A DNA stretch of 64,000 bases from Phalacrocorax aristotelis (GCF_949628215.1 NC_134277.1:105169463-105233462), one strand, 5' to 3'. Numbered from the stretch's first letter, positions 26,680 to 40,500 are shown. Made by a program: numbers and translations. The notes: a model not told the origin generated them from the letters alone.

Positions 26680-29600
26680 TTTATGAAGGCTGGTGTATTA
26701 GTGTGCTGAGGAACGTCTTGCTTGAGGAGATCTAGGAGGAATGTTTATATTATTTTATATTACTTTTATCTTCATTTATTTAATTTGAAATATTTCATCT
26801 TGCTATTAATCCCACAAGAGTGGGTGTGTATAAGAATTTATTTTTGTCAAATTTACTCCTCTGCCACAAACAAATATAATGCAAAGTCATTTGCAGCAAA
26901 TCGGTGGTAGCTACGTTGTATTTCAGAGTAACGGTGGACATGTCATTCTCATTGTAAATTTATCATTAAAGGGACAAAGTCAATTAAAGTCATATATTCT
27001 TAAAAAAAACACCTATCTGTGTTGCTTATGATACCTCAGATGGCTAAAACATAAGCCAATTTAATATTTAATATTTTCGTGTATTTTCACCATTGATGCT
27101 GGTTTTTGCCTTGGTGTTTCACTCTGCCGGTTACTGATTGGGTTTCAGGTTTGTTTTTTAATGGGTTGCATTTTCTAATTCCTCCCTGTGCATTGGCGTA
27201 ACTGCAATGTTTTTAACTGCAAAATATCACAGGGCTATGTTTAAATACATGAAATAAAACCTGAGTCAGCAGCAACCTTTTTCTATTGTAACACAAAGTA
27301 GTTAGGAAAACAGTTGTCTTAATGGTAGATAATGCAAATACTTTTAAATCTAAATCTTTGTGTTTAAAACTTGATCATGTTTCTCAAGGAAATAGGCACC
27401 GAGGTGGGTTCAAGGTCCCAAGTTTTCAGTTTTTGTTATGTTTCCTCAGTCTTATTTTGAAATTTTGCCTACCATAATAACTTTCAGTCTCCCATTTATC
27501 TCAGTTCATCTGGCTTGAATAAGGCAATGACATCTTAGTTTTCGCTCTCTTCTAAGCCAAATGAGGCCAATGACAAGGCTTTCCTTGGATGTATTCTTGG
27601 AACTTTCTTAAGCCACTGAAGCTGCAGAATCTGACTATCCCACTTCATGTATTCAAGTTCAGTGATTTTGACCATGCTTATTTTATAAAGCTAAATATGT
27701 GTATATGATAACCAATCTTCTTCTGAAATTAAAGGAGGTCTTTAATACACTGCCTTTTTCCCTCTTCTACTTGTGTGTCCTTCATGCTAAGCTGTAGAGT
27801 TAGAACTGTTATAGAAACAGTTAAATGGAAAATGGTCAGAAAATTCTTATTGTACACTAATTACCATCATGGTGCATTTTTTTAGTGATCTTTGCAATAT
27901 TTATCCCTGTTCCCTTTTTACTTAATTTTTTATCTGAGTCTCAGAAGGTGCAATCTACTTGTCACTGGAAACAGTAGACATATATACTTGATATACATAT
28001 AAGGTGTGGATACCATGATATATCTTATTTTAGAGGGGGAAAATGTACAGCAGCAGCACTGTAGCATGCAACAAGAACTATTATGTGAGACCACTTAAAG
28101 GAGCCTCCCAGCAGATTAAGAGCAGGCTTATGTAAAGTAACTTGTATCAATAAATTGATCGGGTATCATTCAGAGTTGGTGTAAATTCAACGTTGAGGGG
28201 CACCGTGAAGGTTAGTAAGTGTAAAACACATATGGTAGTGAAGCGGGCCAGTGGCACAATAATGGCTCTTGTTCCTGTGGGAGTAATAGCACAATATTCC
28301 TTCCAACAACTTTCAAATTTTCTCATAGCTGCTGTGTAACACGATCATAAGATATTCCTATGAAAACGCTGACTGTTTGCCTGTTTCCCTTCCAGGGAAC
28401 AATCTTCACCTGGGTGTTTTTGGGAACCACTGTTTCAGTGTTTCTTCAGCACACGTTTGGCAGGGTAGCAATGGGGACCTGTATTGGGAATGATAGATAG
28501 TCGTCATGTACTTTGTTGCCTTCCTCCAGGTTTTTGAGGTTTTTATCCATAGTTTGAACACGGTCTTGCAAAAACCTACATGCTCTTACCTCCCCCTGAG
28601 GCAGTGGGTGTGATGGATGTGCAGTGTCTCTCATTACTGGTCAGCATTCTGCAAGCTGGATCTGTATATTTTGGGTGGGAGGATGAAAGAGACACGGACA
28701 TGAAACCAGGGAGTTTTTTAGGAGTTACATTGTGTTTGTTGGATGTGACTTTTTTAACTTTGAAAAAGAACATTTTGTTTTTATTGACCAAATCTGTATC
28801 TTGGACAATCTGTCAAAGCAGAAGATAGGCTAAAAGGGCTTGTTTACTCATGGAGTTATTCAGAAATAGCTGAAGGTTATCTAATGCCCTTGTAATGTGA
28901 CATTCATTTCTGGAATAGACAGGGTCCCAGGTAGCATTGTTTAAATATAACTGTTACAATTTATAGTCTGCTTCAATCCAGGATAATTTTCTAGTGTTAA
29001 CAAGCACTCAAAAATCAGCATCACTAATATAGTTCATAATTTTCACGGGTAATGACTTATCAGCTAAAGTCCAGTAAACAGTTATACATAACTAAAGAAA
29101 AACAATCGATTCACCTCTTTTTATTTATTGTTGAAAGGCCAAGGAATGTCTTTGAGGCAAAGCATAGTTTCTAGATTTGGAACCACACACTGTCTTGAAC
29201 AATTGTTCCAGGACCATGTTTGATGTGATGAGTCATGAACATTTTTAATCATGGTGGTAAATAATAATGGTTCATTGTAAAGTAACTGTTTCTTTAATGG
29301 AGCAGATTCTTTTATTGGGCTTGTCTTCACCTGTCAGAACTCTCAAACAGAGCTTTATGATTCCTGGCTAGCTGTTAACAGATCACATTAACAGGTTATA
29401 AACTCCTGAGAATTATTGATGTCCACTGTGACTGTAGGTAGACACAGGGTAGGTGTCTGGGCCGATGATAGGCAAACCTTTTGATCAGCTGCCTATACAA
29501 TCAAGTATCAGCAAAATTCAAATGCTCCATACTAAAATAAATATATTGGCATTTCAACAAAGAGGCTAATCCTGCTTGTTTTACTTATTTCAGTCAAGTC

Positions 29601-32600
29601 CACTCCTCTATAGAGGAGTTTATGAAAAACATCAATAGTATCTGGTCTGAATTGTAGTTTGGATTTTGGTCAGGATCAACTATTATGTTTACTTTAAAAA
29701 TCAGTGACATTAATTAGTGCAAGCCCTTAGTTAACACAGTAATCATTCTTCAGTTTAAATGCATTTTAACACTAATCGTAATGCCGATAATGTAATAAAA
29801 ATCCTACAAATATAATTTGAACATATGTTTTAAATCCATTCTCAGAACAGTAAAGTTTACAGTTTTATCCATGATCATGATCTTTTTTCTTATTAGCCAT
29901 TATCAATAAATTCCAAAGACCACTAATTGTATTTTATACTATTTGAGTGTAATAATGAAAATACACTTCATATATCAGGTATATCTAACATACTCCATTC
30001 CTTCCTAGGTAATATACATTAAAGTATTTTGTGAATCGCCTCTGCTATTCATCAGAAAAATAAAGGTGCCTAACTTGCTGGGTCTCTGCAGATCACATTC
30101 CACAGATAATATAAATAATGGCCCAGCAAGACATGGAGAAGCAAATAATGAGTACTGTTATGAATTCTGCATTAAAAAAAATAGTCTGCATCAACAGAAA
30201 TTCAAGTTGTATTGACAAATGCTCCAAAACTCGGGAAATACTAAGTTTTTAAACTAATGTTACTGACTGATGCTACTTCCATTGTAATAATGAAGTGTTA
30301 ATTTTACTATAGAATCTAAAAAAGAATTTAAATAATTATGTGAGATCAGCTATGTTAAAAAGACTCTTGTTCAGAGTACTGGTATAATGACTCAACAGAA
30401 ACATAAGTTCATCAATTAGTAATTAGTAGTTATTGTGTAACACTTATTACACCTGATATATTTCAATTAATTGAAACTGCTTATTTGAAATGCTTTTATT
30501 TCTCTGTGAATATATACACAAGTGCATACACATATATATATGTACACATGTATGTAAAACATACATTTTTAGCTAGGAATGGGTGGACAGAGAGCTGACG
30601 TTTTCATATATAGTTTGGCCTTCCTTTCTCTGAAGCATTGCCCCAACAAATTAATTGTAATTTTATTTATTGTGATTCTAAACCTAAAACTGTTTATCTT
30701 TGCTTGCATCCTAAAGTACACAGAGTAATAGCAAATGGCAGTGTACTTTTCAGTGCTGAGAGCTGCCGCAGTTTAGATAATATTAGGTTAAAGTGAAGCA
30801 TAGAGTTACTAATAAAATACTTTTATTGCCTCAAGTTCTGTTGAAATCTTTTGTGATGAGTGAACCTATAGTGCTGTGTGGGAATTGCTTCGAAACATCA
30901 GACAGGGAGGTATCGCCGACCGAAGTCCAATTTGTCATTCTATTGACACTGGATGGGAAACCTGCAATCCGTATTATAACCGAAAGAGAAAATATGTCCC
31001 TATATTTAAGTTGTTTAGCAACAATAATCGTTATATGCTGACTTAATTTTGGTTGCGTAACTGGTTTTTGTATAGACATGCATTATATTGTCACATATCA
31101 GAACTAAAATACAGTGACTTCAGTGGATAAAGGATAAAGGGTTTTCCAATTTTGTATTTGTTCACTAGGAGAAATAACCTAGCACAGAATTTATGTTGCT
31201 CCTACAGGCTTTTGTGCAAAAAAAAAATGTAAGAAATTATTTTAAAAAATAATCTTTCAAGTTCTCTTAAATTATTGATTGTTACCAAGAGCAGAATTTT
31301 CTCAGCCCTCTTTGTAATAGTATGACTGGGAGTATTTTAGGATGGAGTTTAAATGGATATAGCTAGATTCTCTAATAGTTGGCTTCTTCCCCGTCCTAAC
31401 TATTCTGGAGGGCTATTTGTCCTCATTAGACTTTACAATCTCTCTAGATACAACTGATACAACTGTCCCTTAATCCTGACTGTCTAGTAAAACTGATCTT
31501 CCCTAATTACTTCACATAGGTAGGGAAAGCATCCATTTTTCTTTTTTGCAATGGTTTCTATTGTTTTCTTATACTACATGGACTGTGCTAAAACTATCCG
31601 GTAGAGAAAAGCAGATTCCCACTGCGCTGGCCTCTCTAAGACACTTTCACTCTTCTTCTCCTGTCCTCTCTTGCCCTTTCATTCATATTTCAAAGGCTCC
31701 TAATGTGGAATTTTATAAGATTATTTTTTTTAAAGTAATGCTTTTCCGTTCAGCTTCTCATTCATAACTGTGTGAAACCTTGTTCATGCAAAATGATGAC
31801 AGCTTTACTTGGCTGCTCACAAGTTATGTCATCCCTCCGTTCTGCAGCCAGAACTCTCAAATGGGAGAACCTGGTCTAGTTAAGAAAAAATAGATATCTA
31901 AATAAATTAAAAAAAAAAAAAAAAGTGGGAAATTGGTCTGTATACAAATCAGTGATTTCTCATAAATGTTTTGATTCCATTCAGTCTGTTTTTTCAGAGA
32001 GCATGGTTTGCATAACCAAGGGACTTGGCACCTCTCAGTTTTCTTAAATCCATTTAAAATATTCCTATGAACAGGGATACTAGGAATCTCCTTTTTTTCT
32101 TTTACAGCCTGTTTAGAAAGTACAGACCCTTTCGTATAGGAGTTAGGGCATTGGACAAAAGTGAGAAACCAGCTTTTCAACTACCTGAGTGATCTTTTAA
32201 TATGAACACCTTGTGAGAAAGAGAGAACGGTCTGCAGGAATCAGAGAAGGGCAGAAACTCTCTGAAGAGACAGAAAAGTTGCTAACTATTCTTTGCACAC
32301 ATACCAAAAGCATATGGGTACCCATAAGCATGTATATGGGTGAACCATGGCTATGAGTGACAAACATTTGTACGTATAACACTTTCCCAGAGTTCTAACT
32401 TTGATGCAGTTAATCAAATTACATTAAAATACATGTGCAATTTAGGTGGGATTAAATATGCACATGTGATTCATGATTCTACGGACCTATTTATAAGGAC
32501 AGTGGCTCAACACAGATATGTTTACACAGTGTATTCCACTCAAGCATGGAATGATGCACTGCGTAACAAATATCTAAGCTATACCTGAGCAAACTTTACA

Positions 32601-33404
32601 AAATTATCTTTACAGAGCTATGACAGTCAGAGATCAGAGTGCAGCTAATAGAGTTCAGACCACTGGACATGTTATAAAAAGTGAGATAAACATGTTGGCA
32701 TTTTCCCTTCTCCTCAGTCAAGAAGTAGCTTACCTCCTGAAAACAAAAAATGGAACCCACATGCACTACATAGCATGATCTAATTTTTACTGGGAGTAAA
32801 AAGAGTCTTGTTTATTTGCCTCCATATCTGGATCCTCTCTAAGGCATTTGCCTGTTACATGCTTTTTACGTGTGTACTAATGTTTTTCAGAACTTCATAG
32901 GTTACGTCTGAACTACATGACTGAAAGTTGATCTGCAAGTGTACTTTAGCATGTTAAACCCATAAGCAGCGGGCTTTCTTACCTCACTACTGATTGTCAG
33001 ATTTACTGTACATAAGGCTTAAAGTGTCTACATCATGCTTAGAAAGAGCCAGGCTCAGGATATCTGTTGGATATAGGCTGTACTGCTTTACCCTATCCAT
33101 GCCCAAGGCAGCCAAATGTAGTGAAAGACAACTTCAGGCAAGATTTAATTGGCATGGCAAAGTACAGACTCATTATCTCAAGAGTACTCTGGTGCTGGAC
33201 CAAGGATTGCAAATCAGTGTATGCTTTCTTGTAAACAGGGTAAGTGGTGAAAGAATCTGGGCTGGAAAATAAGTTCCCAGCTATGTATAACTACCCAATA
33301 ATATATATTTAATGATGTATTAGAAAAATCTCCATAGGCTCTTGGGCAATTTATCATCTTATGTTCCTTTACTGCACTTACTCCCCGATGTCACTGCCTT
33401 TCCT
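26680..33404. other. Downstream intergenic region, transposon-poor
   Basis: About 6.7 kb of AT-rich, apparently unique sequence with no recognised LINE or LTR and no convincing exon. Features of note are an exact 18-bp palindrome (29602-29619), an exact 16-bp AT palindrome (30461-30476), a TA/CA microsatellite (30508-30560) and a segment that keeps many CpGs in an AT-rich setting (30840-31080). An A run lies at 31908-31925. Confidence 0.55.
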
Positions 33405-34680
33405 GTACTGGGAAATCAAAACTGGGCAGGATACTCCAGATGTGGTCACAAGTGCCAAATATAGAGGATCTTGATCTGCTGGCCCCACTTTTGCTAATAC
33501 ACCCAACTATGCAATAAACCTTTATTGCTGCAAGGCTGCGCTACAGACTGTTGTTCAGATTGTTACCCCAGGATCTCAAATATTTTTTTCTGCAAAACTT
33601 AGCTTTACCCACTCAGCCCCAGACAATACTGCTGCATGTGGATATTTCATCCCAGGTTTAGGACTTTCTACTTGCCTTTGTTGAACTTCATGAGTTTCTG
33701 TCAGCCCAGTCTGTCAAAGTCCCACTGAGCAGCAGCCCTGTTGTTTAGCATATCAATTTGCTCTAAATTTGGTTTCATCCACAGACTTGCTGAGGATGCA
33801 TTTTGCCCTGCCATCCAGGTAGCTAATGAAGATCTTAAATAGTAGCATCCCTAGTACTTGCCCGTGAGGAAAGCCTCTAGTAACTATCTGCCTTTGAGCC
33901 TCCTAATCCAACCTTTTTTCCATCCATCTTGTAGTCTGTGTATCCAGTCCATGTCTCTTTAGCTTGGCTACAAAGTTACAATGGGAGGCCATGGTAAAGT
34001 TTTAGTAAAGCCAAGGTGAATAGCATCCCCTGCTCACCAAGCCAGTCATCAGAAAGGGCAATCAGGATGGTCGGGCACGATTTTCCCTTTGTAAAACCAT
34101 TGTGGTTGTTCCCATTCATCTTCGTATTGTTCATGTGGCTATGAATGACTTTCTTATGCAGATTTTCTCCATGATCTTCCAGGAAACTGAAGGGAGGCTA
34201 ACCAGCCTCTAATGTTCCAGATCATCTTTCTCACTGTTGAAGAGTGATGTGGCACTTTCCATTCTCTAGTAACTAGGGTCCTCTCCTGGTCACCCAGTTT
34301 TTGAAAAGTGACTTTGGCCAAGCTCCCTCATTGACATTAGATGTATCATCTCATGTATTCTCATGAACTCCTGTATAAACAAATTTTTTGCTTAATTGAC
34401 CCTTAACTAATCTTTCCCTACCATAGGCAGTACCTTAGTCTCCCAGACTCTTCTGCCATTAGGCACAGAGACCTGGAAATCCAAAGGGCATATCTTATCA
34501 GTAAAGACATGGGCAAACAAAGCTCTGAGCGCTGCAACCCCTTCCATAGCCTCATCACAAGATTCCCTAGTCTTCCTACTTCAGAGGTCTTACAGAGGTT
34601 TTTAGTTTTGCCATTCACATTCCTTGCCAAATTCAGTTGCAGCAGCATTTTAGCTTTCCTAATTCCATGCCCAATCAATA
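33405..34680 (-). mobile_element. Ancient CR1 remnant, reverse-transcriptase part
   Basis: The minus strand is recognisable as CR1 by nucleotide-level colinearity. The 33405 end corresponds to the RT C-terminal region (TACTCCAGATGTGGTC on +). Later come the landmarks for the dropped FADD region (near 33780) and the gap before RT. At 34418-34678 the minus strand encodes IRKAKMLLQLNLARNVNGK, the CR1 segment between endonuclease and RT. It is far more diverged than the copies at 1 kb and 60 kb, with no surviving long RT frame. Confidence 0.82.
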
Positions 34681-34779
34681 TTTTTAATCTACTTCCTGAT
34701 TGGAAGATTTCTTTCAGTCATCCAAAGAAGGCTGAATCTTCTTTTACCTTTTGACCAGGAGGTCTGTAGCAGAAACCCA

Positions 34780-35013
34780 TCACAACAGCTTCCTCATTAC
34801 CCTTCCTTTAATCCTGACATATAAATTCTCAGCTGGCTTGTGGACCCTTTCACGGCAAAGCTCCATGCATTCAAGCTGCTCTTCTATATAGAGTGTAATC
34901 TCTTTTCCTCCCATTCCCAACCCGTGCTTCCTAAAGAACCTGTATCCACCCATTGCAGTGCTCCAGTCATGTGAGCTACCCCACCATGCTTCTGTTAACC
35001 TGCAACTGCCCAC
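34780..35013 (-). pseudogene. CR1 ORF2 endonuclease remnant
   Basis: A 77-codon minus-strand stretch reads LTEAWWGSSHDWSTAMGGYRFFRKH and continues to LYIEEQLECMELC. This matches the start of the CR1 apurinic-type endonuclease (TETWWDESHDW block, then GYRLFRR and LYVKE blocks). The catalytic region downstream is missing, because the next recognisable CR1 sequence at 34680 is the endonuclease-RT linker. This indicates an internal deletion in the old element. Confidence 0.78.
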
Positions 35014-35154
35014 AACTTCTAATTCCTCTATTTTTTTCTCTGATGCTGGAGGAGTTCATGTCCAGACACTTCAGATAGGTCCCCAGTTGTGCGGTTTTCT
35101 TAGGGAATATGTGAGAACCTTCTTTATTGGGTTGTCACCCAGATTCATTGTTCT

Positions 35155-35701
35155 CTATTGTTCCACTTCACTCAGGATTTGGTCTTCATCCTTTGAAATA
35201 TCTTGTTTAAAGGCTTTATCATTCAGTTGGCAAGCTTGTTTGCAAAAATGCTTTTGCTCCACTTTGTCAGATGGAGGCAACCATTTGTTATTCCTGAGAG
35301 AGAGAGTCCTGTGGTCATAGATGTGAAAACCCTGCATGGGGTATGAGCCACACAGGCAGGTATTGACACACAATATACTTTTGCTTCTACCTGAACCTTT
35401 CCCTTTCACTGGAAAGATTGAGGAGACACCACCTAACTTCTCAAGCTCTTCAGGGTCACCGCCTCTTGATCCACTCTGGTTTCCCTGGGTCATTGGTACT
35501 CACATGGGTAAGTAGCAAGGAGTTATAATCCAGGGGTTGGCTGAGCCTCTGCAATATTTCTACAAAATCCTGGATCCAGCATGCACTCCAAATCTGCTTA
35601 GAAACAGGTAATAGGTGAAGAGATAAGGATACTGAGCTGGCATCCCCAATACTAATTATTTGAGGCTTGGTGAGAGGAGAGGAAAGTTTATGATTATTCA
35701 C
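35155..35701 (-). pseudogene. CR1 ORF1 esterase-domain remnant
   Basis: Two overlapping minus-strand frames (35456-35701 and 35155-35493) show LLLTHVSTNDPGK and then QGFHIYDHRTLSLRNN. They correspond to the GTND block and the later GFGFxDHGTLF block of the SGNH-type esterase encoded by CR1 ORF1. The first Gly of GTND is Ser, and the terminal Asp-x-x-His motif is not visible, so it is inactive. Position upstream (in element orientation) of the endonuclease remnant is the normal ORF1-ORF2 order, so this and the two preceding entries form one old element. Confidence 0.7.
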
Positions 35702-37112
35702 TGTGACATTTGGACAGTATCTGAAGGCTTCAGCACCAGGTAATCTGGCAATAGAAACAATGATCTACTCTCTTCACTGGTAATTGTGCCATCAGGTATC
35801 TTTCTAGCACATGAAACTTAAGCAAATGTGAAGAAAAAGGAATAATCCTATGCCAGAAGAGACAAGAAATTAAATGAAATATTGAAGAACATGGAAGGCA
35901 AGAGAACAGAATCAAATGAAAGCAGGGATCCTGTTTGGAAGGTGCTGAGTGTACAGAAAATGATTTAGTGTAATGATAGATAGGGCATGGGGGAAGAAAA
36001 ATTAGGTGTAAAACATGGGACAGGTCTTGAGATACTGGAGTAAGGGTCAGAGACTAAAATTTTTTTCCAACAGTGGAAAAAGGGGGTTTACAGAATGAGA
36101 GACTTGGGGCAAAACTTGTAACAGAATGCAGAGAAAGGTTAAAAAAAACCTACAGAGTGAACAAGGGAACAAATGGGGTTTCAGGGCCTGTAACGCATCT
36201 GTTCAGACTGCTGCGAGAAGTCGGTAAAGGTAAAGAGAGTGAAAGAAGCTGTGAAATCATGCAATACTGAAAATACCTGGTAAGACAAGAGCATCATAGC
36301 GATGTTAAATACAGTTTGATGTGACAGTCATAGCTTTTACAGATGGTTTCCAAGTTAGAAAAAAAAATCACAAAAAAAGGTGAAAGATTTAACGTTTTGT
36401 ATGTTTGTCTCAAAAGTGCATCGACTGGACAGAATTCCAAGCACTTCCTTATTTTTCTTTTCTTGCTTCTATTTATTTCAAGGGCTTTTGTACCCTCTTG
36501 TTTTTGTTAACAACCTTTCCATTTATGCTAGCTCCCCTCATTCTCTGCAAATGACTCATCAGTCCTACCAACTGTTGAAAACGTAGCCAGCATGAGTAAT
36601 CCCCTCCTGACAATGCCAGTGGGAAGTGAAGGGTGCATTGCTGCCTAAGAAAGGGTTTCTTTTCCTGACCCATCAGAAGATGTAATCGGACTAATTTTGG
36701 GCCAGGTAGCCTGCCCCTTTCTCGTTTCCCTCTGGTTTGCTGGGCACGCTCCCTGTGAGAGTGCCACTCCTCCAGAGATGGTCATTCTGTGCTGCAGTTT
36801 GTCCAGATCTGGCCATGTACAGTGAAAAGTCTGGATATCTGCAGTCCTTCTGGCCCCCAAAAGTTGATTGAAGACAAGGGGAAAATAAATTATGCATATT
36901 TTGAGTTTATACTTTTGCTGAGTTTTTAAAAATCTGGTGTAGACTTAGTTGGAATATTTCAGTTTTAAATTTGAGGTGGGGAGATGTAAAAGAACATATC
37001 TTTAAATATCCTTTCATACCTTTTTTTTTTTCTTAAACTCTTTTTTGGTTGTAGTCTGTGAATTTGGTGATCAGATAAATATGATTAATAGAAATACTTC
37101 CAAAGGAAGAAT
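35702..37112. other. Intergenic sequence, nothing recognised
   Basis: AT-rich sequence with short random open frames and A or T runs. No repeat family, exon or RNA gene was recognised. Confidence 0.5.
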
Positions 37113-37560
37113 GTGCTTACTAGGAGCCATCCTCACACTGCCATGGCCCTGAGGCATTGTCAGCCCTTCCTGTCCCTGCTCAATGCTGAGGCTCCCCCAA
37201 CCCTGCTCAGGGTCCAGGATGCCATCTCAGTCCACCAGGGCTGTCAGCCTCTGCCCCAGCGGTGCCCTGGAAGGGCCAATCTCCAGCTCCCCACAGCCTG
37301 ACCCTGCCTGACCATGGGCTCCACCAAACTGGGGCTACCTGCACGCCCATGTCCTGGCCCAGCCTTGGCCCATTCCCATCCCCAGGTAGGTGCCCGGTGC
37401 CCAGGACTGGGGCTGCCCCAGGGCCCCCTGGCTGCCCGGCTCCTGGCTGGGGCGGTGGGACGGGACCTGCTCTGATACCCTGTGGGGACCCCCCAGGCTT
37501 GCATTTCTCCAGCACTTGGGAGCCACCAGCCCCCTTGGTGTTCTGACACACAGTGTTGGG
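37113..37560. other. GC-rich, CpG-poor block of unknown origin
   Basis: About 450 bp with a sharp rise in C and G compared with AT-rich flanks, but with few CpGs, unlike the CBLN2 island. It is rich in CCCAGG, GCCCC and CTGCCC words. Open frames run through it in several phases on both strands, which is compositional. I do not recognise a repeat family or protein. A decayed GC-rich transposon or LTR is the likeliest explanation. Confidence 0.6.
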
Positions 37561-40500
37561 CTAAGGAAAAATGCTAAATATCTCATCTGTGTAGAATGGT
37601 TGTTTCAACCCACACTAAATAAGCAGGAAGCTGCTTTCCCACCTCTGCTGCCAGCACCTGGCCTACCATACTTTTTCACCAGAAATTGCAGCTCATTTCC
37701 TCAAGAAGAAATTTTGAAAATGTCAGGTATCATTAAACCATCTGGTGCAGCCAACCTGATAGATAAATGCAATGAATAGGTTGTGGCCTAATCTGTTCAC
37801 CAATGGCATAAAAAGCTGCTTCATGCAAGAGTAAGGAAACAAGTGTATATATAGTGAGTTATCTGGTCATTAAAATGCATTAATCCTGTGAGAAACTGGC
37901 AGATACCCCATGGGTGTGGTTGTCCATAGGTGATCAAGCTTTTTTCACTCTTAAAGTTATTATTTAAATTTTCTTATTTAGGGAAAAGTGATTTTTTTTC
38001 AGTGGGCTATTCTCCTCTACAATTTACATTGATCCCTCCAGAGTTTGGAACACTGATTTTTTAATTTCAAGTGTCTTTTTAAGCAATTAATTGATTAATA
38101 TCTGGTCTTACTGACTTGAAACAGTAACTGATTCTATTCTCATTTAGTTCAGCTGGGATTTATTTGCCTTCAGTCGGAGCAAGGCAGGCCTAGGCACAGT
38201 GAGTTGGTATTTGTCTGTTCCCTATTGCTGAAATGTCACCATTCCTATAATTGGATTTATATATATTTTAAGGTCATTTGATCATCTTGCCAGGCTGTAT
38301 AGCATAGCTTATGATTTTATCGGGTTAGGAACTCCATTTATCCAGTAATCCAGTTACTGAGATAATAATTTGTCTAAGTATTAAAGTGCATCGTCCAGAA
38401 AAACATATTATAATGATGTCTTCAGTAGATGGCAGTGCTGGGATTAAAACTGTTGCTTGACTAATATGCAAATTTCTGCCTGTTGGGATTTAGGTGTTAA
38501 AAGGCTTTTCAGGGCATCCTCATCTTTAAATTGGGACTCTAGTTCTCTTGGAATGCTGAAACTATGGGGAGATTTATTTCTACTGGCTCAGAAAGTGTAG
38601 AAAGAGAGATCAAAAACCACAAGTGCAGTCAGTTTGCTCCAGAGGTATCCATGAACAAACTAAAGCTGTGGAAAACATGTAGCCATAAAGCTGCAAAAGT
38701 AATAGTTCCTTCACTGCATACGACATAATCTACTTCAATTGCTTTCTGTAAAATGGTGTTGCTAGCTGAGATGTTATAGGGTCTGAATACACAGCTTCTC
38801 TGTGGAAGTGTTTTAATTTTACATTCATTAAACTTTATCAGAATCACTGTGGTGTCCTTACAATATGGAGAACTTCTCTATATATGGCACCATAAAGGAC
38901 TCCATTACTAGGTTCCTGTGACTTCATAATCTGTTCCTTAATTTATGGTGAAGAGCATTTTTCTACCACGATGTAATATACAGGTTAGGAAGTTCTAATT
39001 CCTGATAAGGTCTAAAATAGAGATATGTGGCCCAACATGAAGGTTTTTACAAACAGGATTGCTTCTCAAAAGGTGGTTTGACAGGAATCTTTTTAAAGAT
39101 CATAATCTTAATAGCATATATTAGGTAGTTCAAATGGAACACTGTAGAATAAACAGCAATATTCTCCCATTCTTGCTTTGAGAGAGAATGAAGGCTTGGG
39201 TTAGAGTTGTCCTGTACCTGTGTGGACAACAAAGGATAGATTACTGTGGCAATTAAAATGTATGGTGGCAGCATATCATTGTTTATCTGTTGGCAAAGCA
39301 GGCTAGAGAGAAATCTTACAACTACACAGAAAGCAATGCTGAGTAATGTATTCCAGATCACACACTTAAAGTAATAATACTAAATCTATGTGCAGCTGGG
39401 GATTCTCAGTCATCTTGATGCTGATGACACCTGTATTGACATAGTTCCTCAGAGGGGCTATGGAGAAGGCACCTATGGAGGCAGCACCTTCTCTTTAAAC
39501 ACAGCCCTAAAGAAGGGGAATATGGTATTTTTCATTAATAGTAGTGTGTCTCTGGGAGATCCGGATTGATCCTACCCAATGGGGCAAAAAATACATTATA
39601 ACATGAGGACAAAAACCAACCAACCAAACAACAACAATAACAAAAACCACAACCCAAAACTGCCAGCATTTTTCAACATTAAGAAAGTGGAATTCACTTC
39701 TCCTAGATGAGTGAAGGTCACATAACTTGTGAATTCTTTTGACAGAAAATTTAAAATATTTTAAAATTAAAAATAATAAAATAGCCTTGATATTCATAGT
39801 GGCTTGTTTTCAAGAAAATCTGTTTATTTAAAAATTGCAAGAGCTGAAAAGGGTTCTACTTGGATTTAAAGCATTTCCAAATTAAAAAGAAATATGGTCA
39901 AACACAATGAGGTTTAGAAAAAAAATATTTAGGAGTAAATACAATCCATGTTCTGAAAATGTTGAACCTAAATTTGCAAAGGCACTCCAAACTCCCATTC
40001 TGTTTCAGAGGGGCTTGAAGACCTAGGACCCTCCAGGATGCCCCAGACTCCTGGGTGTACTACAGAGATGCCTTTCTTGCACACAGGGTCTCAGGAGTTT
40101 GGTCCCCAGAATCAATAAGCCAGCTTATGACAGGTCTATAGCACTGGGGAGTCTGCTAATTCTGCAAGTCCATAGATTTATCAGACTCCACAGCAAGGAC
40201 TCAGCAGCCACTTTTGTGAAATTAAGTCAGGGTGTTTCAGTCTGTGCAGTGTAGTTGCAGTGGCTATCACTAGCTCAGAATCTGTTTTGTTTTAGCTGAG
40301 ACTTTACTGTCAGAAACTAAACTTTACAAAAACATGAGTAAGTGTGGCTACTTACTGTTTATAATTAGTAAATGGAGACAAACAAAATAACTTTTCCAGA
40401 ATAGTAGAATTAGTAAGAAGATTGTACCATTACTTTCGACTGCATTCCTTGACTACGTTCACTACATGCAAGGCTCATCATTCATCTCTCTCAAAACAAT

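Noticed and set aside
30793..31041. 82-codon open frame as a small gene
   Set aside because: Open on both strands, no motif, no splice or promoter context; better explained as a constrained non-coding segment.
36645..36897. Overlapping minus-strand frames near 36.8 kb
   Set aside because: Short, motif-free and not flanked by splice signals.
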